From: JAHEEL01 sp963836085
Lineage (GTDB): Bacteria > Actinomycetota > Acidimicrobiia > Spongiisociales > UBA5794
Assembly: GCA_963836085.1 (NCBI GenBank)
Contig: CAWIHT010000011.1
Location: forward strand, 1 to 64,000
DNA: 64,000 nt
Direction: 5' to 3'
In this document: positions 47,820 to 56,502 of the stretch, in pieces
Numbering within the stretch: position 1 is the stretch's first letter
How the letters are laid out: the number at the start of each line of letters is the position of its first letter
Notes under the pieces: model-generated
Databases searched by the model: none
Told to the model about the DNA's origin: nothing
What the model saw: only the letters and a program-made list of their open reading frames with translations
Program-made: the position numbers and the translations under genes

Positions 47820-49471
47820 TGGCGAAGACGATCAGGGCCCCGCGCGGGACCGAGTTGTCGACGAAGGGGTGGCTCCAGGAAGCCGCCCTCCGGATGCTGA
47901 TGAACAACCTCGACCCCGACGTTGCCGAGAACCCCGATGAACTCGTCGTGTACGGCGGGAGGGGGAAGGCCGCACGGTCGTGGGAGGCGTACGAGGCGAT
48001 CGTCCGGACCCTCCGCGGCCTCGAGAACGACGAGACCATGCTGGTCCAATCCGGCAAGCCGGTCGGAGTGTTCCGCACGCATGAGATGGCGCCGCGGGTC
48101 CTCATCGCAAACAGCCTCCTCGTCCCGGACTGGGCGACCTGGGAGACGTTCTGGGAGCTCGAGGCCAAAGGACTGATGATGTACGGTCAGATGACGGCCG
48201 GCTCGTGGATCTACATCGGCACGCAAGGGATCCTCCAGGGCACCTATCAGACGTTCGTTGCGATCGCTGAGCAGCGATTCGGCGGGACACTCAAGGGGAC
48301 GTTGACGCTCACGGCCGGTCTCGGCGGGATGGGGGGAGCGCAACCGTTGGCGATCACCATGAACGATGGCGTCGCTCTCTGTGTCGAAGTGGATCCCGAG
48401 CGGATTGCACGACGCATCGAACACCGATACCTCGATGAGCAGGCCGAGTCGCTCGATGACGCCGTTGACCGTGTGCTCGCGGCGCGGTCAGAGGGGCGAG
48501 CGCTCTCGGTCGGTCTGGTTGGAAACGCCGCGGAGGTGTTCCCGGAACTGCTCCGGCGCGGCGTCGAGATCGATATCGTGACCGACCAGACCTCCGCCCA
48601 TGACCCGTTGAACGGATACGTGCCCGCCGGTTTGACCCTCGCCGAGGCTGCTGCCCTCCGGGTGAGCGAACCCGAAGCGTATGTAGTGGCCGCCCGGGCA
48701 TCCATGGCCGAGCACTGCGCCGCCATGGTCGGATTCCTCGATGCCGGTGCCGAAGTCTTCGACTACGGCAACAATCTCCGGGGGGAGGCCAACCTTGGAG
48801 GATTCCAGAACGCCTTCGCCTACCCGGGCTTCGTCCCGGCCTACATCCGGGACCTGTTCTGCGAAGGCGTCGGCCCGTTCCGGTGGGCGGCGCTGTCCGG
48901 TGACCCAGCCGACATCAGAGCCACCGATGACGCGGTGCGCGTGCTGTTCCCGGAGCATCGAGCACTTCACCGCTGGCTCGATCTGGCCGAAGAGCGTGTT
49001 CAGTTCCAGGGACTCCCCGCCCGGATCCTGTGGCTTGGCTACGGGGAGCGTGATCGTGCCGGCGAGGCATTCAACCAACTCGTGGCCGGCGGCGATGTGC
49101 GGGCACCGATCATCATCGGACGTGACCATCTCGACTCGGGTTCGGTGGCGTCGCCGTACCGCGAGACCGAGGCGATGCGCGACGGGTCGGACGCCATTGC
49201 CGACTGGCCGATCCTCAATGCGCTCCTGAATACGGCATCCGGCGCGGCATGGGTTGCGGTCCATCACGGTGGTGGCGTCGGCATCGGGAAGTCGATCCAT
49301 GCCGGAGCACAGGTGGTAGCGGACGGGACGGCGGACGGCGCCGAACGTCTCAACCGCGTGCTCACGAATGACCCGGGCATGGGCGTGATCCGTCACGTCG
49401 ACGCCGGATACGAGGGGGCCGAGGCGGTGGCCCGGGCCAACAACGTGAGGATCCCGATGTGGGAATCTTGA
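47819..49471 (+). CDS. hutU: Urocanate hydratase
   Basis: A 550-aa urocanase that adds water to urocanate to give 4-imidazolone-5-propionate, using tightly bound NAD+. Start MAKTIRAPRGTELSTKGWLQ. Conserved blocks are NNLDPDVAE, YGGRGKAARSW, TAGSWIYIGTQGI, GGMGGAQPLA and DQTSAHDPLNGYVP, and GVGIGKSIHAG occurs late. Length is normal. The frame is open far upstream (to 46907), but the ATG at 47819 is coupled to the hutH stop. Confidence 0.96.
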   Translation: MAKTIRAPRGTELSTKGWLQEAALRMLMNNLDPDVAENPDELVVYGGRGKAARSWEAYEAIVRTLRGLENDETMLVQSGKPVGVFRTHEMAPRVLIANSLLVPDWATWETFWELEAKGLMMYGQMTAGSWIYIGTQGILQGTYQTFVAIAEQRFGGTLKGTLTLTAGLGGMGGAQPLAITMNDGVALCVEVDPERIARRIEHRYLDEQAESLDDAVDRVLAARSEGRALSVGLVGNAAEVFPELLRRGVEIDIVTDQTSAHDPLNGYVPAGLTLAEAAALRVSEPEAYVVAARASMAEHCAAMVGFLDAGAEVFDYGNNLRGEANLGGFQNAFAYPGFVPAYIRDLFCEGVGPFRWAALSGDPADIRATDDAVRVLFPEHRALHRWLDLAEERVQFQGLPARILWLGYGERDRAGEAFNQLVAGGDVRAPIIIGRDHLDSGSVASPYRETEAMRDGSDAIADWPILNALLNTASGAAWVAVHHGGGVGIGKSIHAGAQVVADGTADGAERLNRVLTNDPGMGVIRHVDAGYEGAEAVARANNVRIPMWES

Positions 49472-49526
49472 GCTTCCAGTTTCCAGCTTCCAGCTACCAG
49501 CCTGAGGCATCTCCGGGGGTGTTCCA
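49472..49526 (+). repeat. Short CTTCCAG/CAGCTACCAGC microrepeats
   Basis: AGCTTCCAGTTTCCAGC followed by TTCCAGCTACCAGCC: a run of near-identical CCAG(C/T)TN2-3 units in the hutU-hutI gap. Related words occur at 19256-19320 and 62709-62755. Confidence 0.5.
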
Positions 49527-50732
49527 GTGAACGATCTGCTCGTGTTCAACATTGGGGCGTTGGTCACGAACGATGCTGGGCGCGGGGGGTTGCTCGGGGT
49601 CGTGGAGAATGCCGCCGTCGCGATCATGGACGGATATGTGGTCGGCGTCGGATCGAGTGCCGACGTACCGGACGTGTTCTTCGACCTGCCGAGGCTCGAC
49701 GCCGGGGGAGCGGCGGTGGTTCCCGGGTTCGTCGATCCGCACACGCACCTCGTCTTCGCCGGAGATCGCAGTGATGAGTTCGACCGCCGGCACCACGGCG
49801 AATCCTACGAACAGATCCTCGCCGCGGGAGGTGGGATCCACTCGACCGTTGGTGCAACTCGGGGCGCAGCCGACGAGGAACTCTTCGAGGCCGCGGCCGC
49901 CCGGGCCTGGCGGATGATGGAACACGGTACGACCACGGTGGAGGTCAAATCCGGGTACGGCCTCGATGTCGAGAACGAGGCTCGCATACTGCGAATCGCC
50001 AACCAACTCGATGAAGCGCTGCCGATGGACGTGATCCCGACGTTCCTCGGAGCCCACGTCGTGCCGTCCGCGTACCGATTCGATCGAGACGCATACGTCG
50101 ACCTGGTCTGCGGTCCAATGCTCGACGCCTGCGCACCGCTCGCCCAGTTCTGCGACGTGTTCTGTGATGAGGCTGCCTTCTCGGTTGCCGAGTCGAGGAG
50201 GATCCTCGAAGCCGCGGAACGCCACGGGCTCGACCTGCGGATCCACGCCGACCAGTCGAGTCGGGTCGGTGCGGCAGCGCTCGGAGCGAACGTCGGCGCG
50301 ACCAGCGCGGACCATCTTGACCACGCCACAGACGACGACCTCGCGGCGATGAGATCAGCCGGTACCACGGCCGTACTCCTCCCTGCCGTGTCCTTCTCGA
50401 TGGGGCTGCCGTATCCGGATGGGCGCCGCATCTGGGACAGTGGTGTCACCGTGGCTCTCGCCACCGACTGCAACCCAGGGACTGCGTATGTCGAGTCGAT
50501 GCCGTTTGTAGTCGCCCTCGCTGTTCTCAACATGGGCCTGAGCGCCGACGAGGCGATCTGGGCGGCGACGCGCGGCGGCGCGCATTCGCTCGGCCTCGAC
50601 GATCGAGGCCGCGTGGTGCCGGGCGCCATCGCCGATCTGGCGATCCTCGACGCCCCGACCCACCTCCACATCGCCTATCGACCCGATGCCGATATCGTCG
50701 CCGCGGTCGTCAAGCGCGGAGAGGTGATGTGA
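49527..50732 (+). CDS. hutI: Imidazolonepropionase
   Basis: A 401-aa amidohydrolase-superfamily enzyme that opens 4-imidazolone-5-propionate to N-formimino-L-glutamate. The metal site is HTH in VDPHTHLVFAGDRSDEF near residue 72. EVKSGYGLDVENE near 150, GAHVVPSAY near 180, IHADQSSRVG (metal His) near 245, SADHLDHA and the LATDCNPGTAY metal Asp follow. GTG start. It lies 55 nt after hutU, with its end coupled (GTGA) to the glycerophosphodiesterase gene. No hutG or hutF is in the window. Confidence 0.95.
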   Translation: MNDLLVFNIGALVTNDAGRGGLLGVVENAAVAIMDGYVVGVGSSADVPDVFFDLPRLDAGGAAVVPGFVDPHTHLVFAGDRSDEFDRRHHGESYEQILAAGGGIHSTVGATRGAADEELFEAAAARAWRMMEHGTTTVEVKSGYGLDVENEARILRIANQLDEALPMDVIPTFLGAHVVPSAYRFDRDAYVDLVCGPMLDACAPLAQFCDVFCDEAAFSVAESRRILEAAERHGLDLRIHADQSSRVGAAALGANVGATSADHLDHATDDDLAAMRSAGTTAVLLPAVSFSMGLPYPDGRRIWDSGVTVALATDCNPGTAYVESMPFVVALAVLNMGLSADEAIWAATRGGAHSLGLDDRGRVVPGAIADLAILDAPTHLHIAYRPDADIVAAVVKRGEVM

Positions 50733-51502
50733 GCGACTACTTCTCGATCGAGCATCCGATCCGCCTCGCGCATCGCGGCAGCCGGGTGCTGTGGCCGGAG
50801 AACACGATGTTCGCTTTCGCCGGCGCCGTCGAAGAGTTGGACTATCACTACCTCGAACTCGACGTCCGGCTCACCGCCGATCGCATCCCCGTGGTCTTCC
50901 ACGACGCCACCCTCGAACGTACGACGAGCGGGACGGGCAAGATCGCCGACTACACGCTCGAGGAACTCCAATCCTTCGACGCCGCCTATCACTTCGACCC
51001 GGACCACGACTACCCGCTCCGGGGAACCGGCATCGGCATCTCGCCGCTCGAAGAGCTCTACCGGACATGGCCCGACGTCCGCCTGAACGTCGACCTCAAA
51101 GCCTCAGGCGAGGAGTGGGCTGTGGCCGAGGTGATCCGTGCCGCCGATGCCGAGCACCGAACGCTCATCGGATCGTTCTACGACCGTCGCATCGCCCGAT
51201 TCAGGCGCATCACGCAGGGTCAGGTCGCGGTCTCAGCCGGTCCAACGGCTGCCGCCGCGATGTGGAGTGCCTCTCGCGGAGGCCGTACCACGCGGCGCAG
51301 GGTGCAGGCCTATCAGCTCCCGTTCAACTACCGGGGCTTCAAGATCGACGAGAAGCTCATCGACTCGATCCACCGTGCCGGGGCGCACATCCACCTCTGG
51401 ACCGTGAACGAGCCAGACGACATGCGACGCTTCCTCGACATGGGCGTCGATGGAATCGTCACCGATAGGCCGGACATCCTCAACGACGTGATGGGCGCCT
51501 GA
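50729..51502 (+). CDS. Glycerophosphodiester phosphodiesterase
   Basis: A 257-aa GDPD with a TIM-barrel fold, producing an alcohol and glycerol 3-phosphate from glycerophosphodiesters. The active-site set HRGSRVLWPENT near residue 14, ELDVRLTADRIPVVFHD near 48 and NVDLKAS near 115 is intact. There is no signal peptide, so it is cytosolic. GTG start overlapping the hutI stop by 4 nt: co-transcribed with the histidine pathway, although no metabolic link is apparent. Confidence 0.93.
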   Translation: MSDYFSIEHPIRLAHRGSRVLWPENTMFAFAGAVEELDYHYLELDVRLTADRIPVVFHDATLERTTSGTGKIADYTLEELQSFDAAYHFDPDHDYPLRGTGIGISPLEELYRTWPDVRLNVDLKASGEEWAVAEVIRAADAEHRTLIGSFYDRRIARFRRITQGQVAVSAGPTAAAAMWSASRGGRTTRRRVQAYQLPFNYRGFKIDEKLIDSIHRAGAHIHLWTVNEPDDMRRFLDMGVDGIVTDRPDILNDVMGA

Positions 51503-51567
51503 ACCACGATCAGGAACACCGTCGCCCGCCCCACAATCCCCCCATCGATAGCGTCTCGGACCCGACC

Positions 51568-51573
51568 TACAAT
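51568..51573 (+). promoter_or_regulatory. Predicted -10 element (TACAAT) of the isochorismatase-family gene
   Basis: TACAAT lies 28 nt before the ATG at 51602; CAGGGAG is the Shine-Dalgarno. Confidence 0.45.
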
Positions 51574-51601
51574 TCCGTCCCAATCTCCAGGGAGCACCAC
51601 C

Positions 51602-52153
51602 ATGAAGACCGCCCTCGTCGTCCTCGACATGCTCAACGATTTCGTTGACGGGACCCTCGCGAACACGGCAGCCGTGCCGATCATCGACCCCATCGGCCAA
51701 CTCGCAGAGGCCGCCCGCAAACGCGACGACTGGATGGTTGTGTATGCGAACGATGCGCACAGGCCGGGTGACGTCGAGTTCGAGGTCTTCGGCGAGCACG
51801 CGCTTGCCGGTTCCGCCGGAGCCGAGGTCGTCCCGGGACTGTCGCCTCAGAGTGACGACATCGTGGTGCCGAAGCGGTTCTACTCGGCGTTCACCGAGAC
51901 CGACCTTGATGCGACCTGCCGGGTGCACAACATCGGCAAGATGGTGATCGTCGGCCAGCACACGAACTGCTGCTGCCGGCACACCACCTATGACGCGTTC
52001 CTCCGCGGCATCGAAGTCTCCGTGGTGTCCGACGCCACCTGCATGTTCGCCCCAATGGCCGGCGATCGGTACGACGACATGCAGGCCGAGGCAGTCGAGT
52101 ATCTGGCTACGTTCTACAACTCGCAGGTGCTCGAGACAAGCGATTTGCTCTAG
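51602..52153 (+). CDS. Isochorismatase-family cysteine hydrolase
   Basis: A 183-aa cysteine hydrolase. The catalytic Asp is in VVLDMLNDFVDG (D9), Lys in VVPKRFYSAF near 98, and Cys in VGQHTNCCCRHTTYDAF near 121, with the family's cis-peptide before it. Nicotinamidase, N-carbamoylsarcosine amidase and isochorismatase share this triad; the sequence does not settle which applies. Three adjacent cysteines at the active site are unusual. It has its own promoter, 99 nt after the glycerophosphodiesterase gene. Confidence 0.88.
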   Translation: MKTALVVLDMLNDFVDGTLANTAAVPIIDPIGQLAEAARKRDDWMVVYANDAHRPGDVEFEVFGEHALAGSAGAEVVPGLSPQSDDIVVPKRFYSAFTETDLDATCRVHNIGKMVIVGQHTNCCCRHTTYDAFLRGIEVSVVSDATCMFAPMAGDRYDDMQAEAVEYLATFYNSQVLETSDLL

Positions 52154-52286
52154 CGAGGCCCGGGGCATCGGGGTCATCTGACTCGAGAGATCCCGGAGGG
52201 CGAGCAGCGTCGGGCAGAACCTCCCGGCACACCCCGCGATACAGGGGTAGCGTGTACGCAATGGTGCCGATTTCAACCCCACAACG

Positions 52287-52856
52287 ATGAGCGAGACCGT
52301 TGGCCCTATCGTGCGACTGCAGGTTCATGCAGAGCCACTGAAGCAGGGCGGGGCCTACGTTCCAGATCCGCTCACGTCGGTCGACCGGGCGTCGATCAAT
52401 GCCGATGGCATGCTCGGCTGGGACAACACCGGCTGGATCGTCGATACCCATCATCGGGCGCATCCGAGGGCCAAAGGTGGCGGCAACCGGGCGTTGTCGA
52501 TCGGCTTCACCGGACACTACGCAGCCATGTCGGACCGATTCGGCTCCGTGCCCCTCGGCATCGGCGGCGAGAACATCATCGTCGATGGTCCGGCCCTCAC
52601 CGCGGCCGACATCATCGATGGCGTGCTGATTCGCCACGCGGACGGCACTGAGACGCTCCTTCGCTCTCCGCAACCCGCGGTTGCGTGCGTCGGATTCGCT
52701 TCATTCCTGCTCGGGTCCGAAGAGGTGCTCGAGAGGCGAAAGGTCGCAGATCATCTCTCCTTCCTGTCGACCGGTACCCGCGGGTTCATCTTGGCCGTCG
52801 ACCACCTCGACCGACCGGTCGAGATCAACGTCGGCGACGAGGTCGTCAGAAACTGA
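52287..52856 (+). CDS. Possible MOSC-superfamily or unknown protein
   Basis: A 189-aa cytosolic protein of beta-rich character. It opens GPIVRLQVHAEPLKQGGAYV and includes the GWIVDTHHRAHPRAKGGGNRA loop region (near 50-70), NIIVDGPALTAADI and CVGFASFLLG. The GENIIVDG and late RPVEINVGDEV phrases recall MOSC domains, which carry sulfur on a conserved cysteine, but I could not confirm the full pattern. ATG start at 52287. Convergent overlap of 11 nt with the next gene. Confidence 0.65.
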   Translation: MSETVGPIVRLQVHAEPLKQGGAYVPDPLTSVDRASINADGMLGWDNTGWIVDTHHRAHPRAKGGGNRALSIGFTGHYAAMSDRFGSVPLGIGGENIIVDGPALTAADIIDGVLIRHADGTETLLRSPQPAVACVGFASFLLGSEEVLERRKVADHLSFLSTGTRGFILAVDHLDRPVEINVGDEVVRN

Positions 52857-53208
52857 ACGGTATGCCGTTCAGGAGGAGAACTTCGTCGATCACTGTGTCC
52901 CGTGCTTCGTCGAAGCTCAGGCCGGATTGTTCACGCATCGGGGTGCCGCGCTCCTGGAGGTAGACGCGAAAGCCGTCTGCGTCTTCCAGGATGTAGAGGC
53001 CGTCGCGGGGCCCAACCCGGTTGAGTCCGAGGGCCAGCAGTGTCTCGCGGTCGGGGATCTCAGAGACGATGTCGACCCGTTCGAGATTGAAGGCGTCGGC
53101 GAAATCGGCAGCGGTCGTGGCTCGGCGGCCAAGCACCGCCGAGGCCATCTTCCTGGCCTTCCTTTGGAGGAGCGCCTGGGCCTGTTCCTGACGAGTTGGT
53201 CTGTTCAT
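52846..53208 (-). CDS. Hypothetical protein (120 aa)
   Basis: A small hydrophilic protein. The N-terminus is basic and helical (QAQALLQRKARKMASAVLG), followed by an alpha/beta part with GPRDGLYILEDADGFRVYLQ and EARDTVIDEVLLLNG. The ATG at 53208 is chosen; a frame to 53250 is open. It lies 61 nt downstream of leuD on the same strand and may be its operon tail. No family is recognised. Confidence 0.65.
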   Translation of the reverse strand: MNRPTRQEQAQALLQRKARKMASAVLGRRATTAADFADAFNLERVDIVSEIPDRETLLALGLNRVGPRDGLYILEDADGFRVYLQERGTPMREQSGLSFDEARDTVIDEVLLLNGIPFSF

Positions 53209-53269
53209 CGGCGTCGGTTCACGTGTCGCCTCGAGTACCCGGCACGGCATCCCGAATCCTCCGGTGCCT

Positions 53270-53869
53270 TCACAGCTTCGGTTTCCACTCGGGCCGGGTC
53301 TCCTCGAAGCGCTCGATCTCGTCGGCGTGTTCCAGCGTCAGCGCGATGTGGTCGAGGCCGTTGAGGAGGCGGTGCTTGACGGACGGGTCGATGTCGAACG
53401 AAGCCTGGAAGTCGCCACATGTCACCGTCTGAGCAGGCAGGTCGATCGTGACCTCGTTCGAAGGATCGTCTGCGATATCGGTGAGGATCGCGACCTCTTC
53501 GTCGGTGAGGTCGATCGGCAGCAACCCAACGTTGTAGGAGTTCCCACGGAAGATGTCGGCGAACGATGGGGCGATGATCGCCCGGAAGCCACGATCTTCG
53601 AGAGCCCACGGTGCGTGCTCTCGCGACGACCCCGAGCCGAAATTCGGTCCTGAGACGAGCACAACGGCGTCGTCATACTCCGCGCGGTTGAGAATGAAGT
53701 CGGGGTCCAGTTCGCCTTCGGCGTCCTGCGCCCAGTCCCAGAACAGGAACGGCCCGAATCCGGACCGTTCCACTCGTTTGAGGAACTGCTTGGGGATGAT
53801 CTGATCGGTATCGACGTTGGCTCGGGGCAGCGGAGCCATCTGACCGGCAATGACGGTGACCGGTTGCAT
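53270..53869 (-). CDS. leuD: 3-isopropylmalate dehydratase small subunit
   Basis: A 199-aa LeuD. The swivelling domain has ANVDTDQIIPKQFLKRV near residue 16 and SGPNFGSGSSREHAPWAL near 70, with DIFRGNSYNVGLLPI later. With LeuC it isomerises 2- to 3-isopropylmalate in leucine synthesis. The ATG at 53869 shares a base with the leuC stop; the longer frame to 54052 is inside leuC. No leuA or leuB is in the window. Confidence 0.95.
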   Translation of the reverse strand: MQPVTVIAGQMAPLPRANVDTDQIIPKQFLKRVERSGFGPFLFWDWAQDAEGELDPDFILNRAEYDDAVVLVSGPNFGSGSSREHAPWALEDRGFRAIIAPSFADIFRGNSYNVGLLPIDLTDEEVAILTDIADDPSNEVTIDLPAQTVTCGDFQASFDIDPSVKHRLLNGLDHIALTLEHADEIERFEETRPEWKPKL

Positions 53870-55275
53870 CAGGACCACTCCCGGATGTCGACGAAATGGC
53901 CTTCGATCGCGGCAGCCGCAGCCATGGCCGGGCTGACGAGGTGGGTGCGCCCGTCCCGCCCCTGGCGACCTTCGAAGTTGCGGTTCGACGTCGAGGCGCA
54001 ACGCTCTCCCGGCTGAAGCACATCCGGGTTCATGGCGAGACACATCGAGCATCCGGCATCACGCCACTCGAACCCCGCGTCGATGAAGATCCGATCGAGA
54101 CCTTCTTCCTCCGCTTGGAGCTTCACGAGTCCGGAGCCGGGCACCACCATCGCCCGAACACCTGTGGCCACCTGCCTTCCCGCTACGACGGCGGATGCGG
54201 CTCGGAGGTCTTCGATTCTGGCATTCGTGCATGATCCGAGGAAAACGACGTCGATGTCGATCTCCGTGACCGGCGTTCCGGCCTTGAGATCCATGTAGGC
54301 GAGGGCGCGTTCGGCGGCGTCGCGGTCGAGGGGATCGTCGAACGAGTTCGGATCAGGGACCGCAGCTCCGACCGGGATGGTTTGCGATGGGTTGGTGCCC
54401 CACGAGACGTACGGCGCCAAGTCGGCGGCGTCGATGACGACTTCGGTGTCGAACGAGGCACCCGGGTCGGTCGAAAGCGTCCGCCAGTAGGCGAGCGCCG
54501 CGTCCCACTCGGCGCCGGATGGGGCGTACGGACGGCCCTTGAGGTAGGCGAACGTGGTCTCGTCCGGGGCGATCAGACCGGCGCGGGCACCTGCCTCGAT
54601 CGACATGTTGCAGACCGTCATCCGTCCTTCCATCGACATGTTCTCGAATACCGACCCGCGGTACTCGACAACGTGCCCGCCACCGCCGTTGAAGCCGATG
54701 CGGGCAATGATGCCGAGGATCACATCCTTCGGCGTCACCCCGACGGGGAGATCCCCATCAACGGTGATCGACATCGATTTCGGTCGCCGCTGCGGCATGG
54801 TCTGGGTCGCCAGCACATGCTCGACCTCGGACGTGCCGATCCCGAACGCCAGGGAACCGAAGGCACCGTGCGTGGCCGTGTGCGAGTCGCCACAGACGAT
54901 GGTCGCTCCGGGTTGGGTGAGTCCCTGCTCGGGGCCGATCACATGAACGATGCCAGAGCGAGGATCGTTGATGTCGAACAGCGTGACGCCGGTGCGCTCG
55001 CAGTTCGCGATCAGCGTGTCGATCTGCTTCTTCGACAGTGGGTCGAGAATGCCGAGCGCACGATCGGCGGTCGGCACGCCGTGATCGATGGTGGCGAGCG
55101 TCAGGTCGGGTCGATGCACGGGGCGGCCGGACATCTCCAGAGCTTCGAAGGCTTGTGGGGATGTGACTTCGTGGACAAGGTGCAGATCGATGAAGAGGAG
55201 ATCGATGCCGTCGTCCTCGGTCCGAACGACATGGTCGTCCCAGATCTTCTCGTAGAGGGTGCGCAGGGTGTTCAT
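53869..55275 (-). CDS. leuC: 3-isopropylmalate dehydratase large subunit
   Basis: A 468-aa aconitase-family subunit. The three [4Fe-4S] ligands are present: Cys in FLGSCTNARIEDL near residue 345 and two in DAGCSMCLAMNPD near 405. ATIDHGVPT, IVCGDSHTATHGAFG and GGHVVEYRGS are all family blocks. Start MNTLRTLYEKIW at 55275; an in-frame start at 55317 is less likely. Its Shine-Dalgarno is weak. No leader peptide or T-box is evident in the short upstream gap. Confidence 0.95.
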   Translation of the reverse strand: MNTLRTLYEKIWDDHVVRTEDDGIDLLFIDLHLVHEVTSPQAFEALEMSGRPVHRPDLTLATIDHGVPTADRALGILDPLSKKQIDTLIANCERTGVTLFDINDPRSGIVHVIGPEQGLTQPGATIVCGDSHTATHGAFGSLAFGIGTSEVEHVLATQTMPQRRPKSMSITVDGDLPVGVTPKDVILGIIARIGFNGGGGHVVEYRGSVFENMSMEGRMTVCNMSIEAGARAGLIAPDETTFAYLKGRPYAPSGAEWDAALAYWRTLSTDPGASFDTEVVIDAADLAPYVSWGTNPSQTIPVGAAVPDPNSFDDPLDRDAAERALAYMDLKAGTPVTEIDIDVVFLGSCTNARIEDLRAASAVVAGRQVATGVRAMVVPGSGLVKLQAEEEGLDRIFIDAGFEWRDAGCSMCLAMNPDVLQPGERCASTSNRNFEGRQGRDGRTHLVSPAMAAAAAIEGHFVDIREWS

Positions 55276-55393
55276 GGTTCGCCGCAGATTAGGGAAGCGA
55301 GCGCGGCTGACAGACACCTACTGTGAAAAGCCACGCCCGAGCGCTGCATCACCGCCAAGGCGTCGAGAGACGCGTCGCACGAGCGGTCGGCGG

Positions 55394-55399
55394 TACGCT
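55394..55399 (+). promoter_or_regulatory. Predicted -10 element (TACGCT), leaderless gene
   Basis: TACGCT lies 7 nt before the ATG at 55407, supporting the shorter start. Confidence 0.4.
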
Positions 55400-55406
55400 C
55401 TTCCAG

Positions 55407-55925
55407 ATGCCGATTCTGCTGGCGCTGGTGCTCTCTGTTGTCCTCGGTGCCCCGTTTGGGGAGGCCGAGGCGCGTGCGCTCGAGGTCGACGCCGGGATGA
55501 CGATCGAGGTATCGGTCGCCGTCGACGGCGGGCGGTCGGCGGTTCTGGCGAGGACGGTCGCGTTTGCCGGTGAGCTGCCTCCCGTGGCGCTCATCGACCA
55601 GGGGGACGGCCGTTGGATTGGCGTCCTTCGCTTCTCCGGGCGTGAAGACGTCCAAGTGGCGTTCGAGGCCATCAAGCCCGATGGCTCGAGCGACATCTCG
55701 GGACTCTCGACGCTCACCGACCTCGGTGTTGATCCTGCAGTGGTGTCGCCGACCCGCCCGACCGTGCCGCCGGCCCCGGAACCCGGCCCCAACTGGTGGC
55801 TGTTGGGGGGGATCGCGGCGGGGATTGCTGCGTTTGGGCTGCTGATCTGGTGGGTGACGTCCGGGTCGGTTGACAAACGGTCGGGTAACGCCGACAATAC
55901 GGCAGATGTCGACCAACCTGAATGA
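55407..55925 (+). CDS. Secreted protein with C-terminal membrane anchor, unknown function
   Basis: A 172-aa protein. The N-terminal signal peptide (about 1-22) ends near AEA, an Ig-like beta domain of about 85 residues follows, then a Pro-rich linker (SPTRPTVPPAPEPGP) and one C-terminal transmembrane helix (about 130-150) with a short basic tail. No sortase motif. The upstream open frame to 55323 lacks a promoter; the ATG at 55407 has a leaderless-type -10. It overlaps the regulator gene by 20 nt, which suggests co-expression. Confidence 0.7.
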   Translation: MPILLALVLSVVLGAPFGEAEARALEVDAGMTIEVSVAVDGGRSAVLARTVAFAGELPPVALIDQGDGRWIGVLRFSGREDVQVAFEAIKPDGSSDISGLSTLTDLGVDPAVVSPTRPTVPPAPEPGPNWWLLGGIAAGIAAFGLLIWWVTSGSVDKRSGNADNTADVDQPE

Positions 55926-56502
55926 GACCCCGACACCGCGTCCGGAAGCTGAGCCCGGCGGACTCGACTACGAGATTGCCGACGAGGTTCAGGCGGACAC
56001 ACCCGAGGCGCTGAAAGCGCTCGCCGACGGGACCCGTCTCGCGATTCTTGACCTCCTCCTCGAACGGGCTGCGACGACCAGCCATGTGGCGGAAGCGCTC
56101 GACAAGCCGAAGGGGACCGTCGGCTACCACCTGAAGGTGCTCGAGAAGTGCGGCCTCGTCCGCATCGTGCGCACCCGCCAGGTGCGCGCGCTCACCGAGA
56201 AGTACTACGGCCGCACCGGTCGCACGATCATCATGTCGAGTTCCGGGCCGATCCAGGATCCGCTGTTCATCGTGCGCGATGCTCTCAGCGACGTGCAGAT
56301 CATCGAAGGCGATCCCCTCCCGATGTTCACCGCCCGCCGCGCCCGCATCCCCGAATCGCGAGCCCTCGAATTCGCGTCGACGCTGGCGGCGCTGGCTGCC
56401 GAGTTCGCATCGGAACCACGAACCGGTGAACGAACCTATGGACTCATTGCCGGCGTCTTCCCAACTGGCCTCCCGGCCCTTGGATCGGAGGACGAGACGT
56501 GA
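55906..56502 (+). CDS. ArsR-type winged-helix transcriptional regulator
   Basis: A 198-aa regulator. The winged helix (about residues 30-95) reads LKALADGTRLAILDLLLERA, then TTSHVAEALDKPKGTVGYHLKVL and CGLVRIVRTRQVRALTEKYY, typical of HTH_20/ArsR_5 proteins. It has no ArsR metal-binding cysteine motif. The C-terminal half (about 100-198) is an effector domain of unknown ligand. It overlaps the MFS transporter gene by 4 nt, so it very likely controls that exporter. Confidence 0.85.
   Translation: MSTNLNETPTPRPEAEPGGLDYEIADEVQADTPEALKALADGTRLAILDLLLERAATTSHVAEALDKPKGTVGYHLKVLEKCGLVRIVRTRQVRALTEKYYGRTGRTIIMSSSGPIQDPLFIVRDALSDVQIIEGDPLPMFTARRARIPESRALEFASTLAALAAEFASEPRTGERTYGLIAGVFPTGLPALGSEDET

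Noticed and set aside
49472..49526. Possible CRISPR-like repeats
   Set aside because: Units are 7-10 nt with no unique spacers of constant length, and no cas genes are present.
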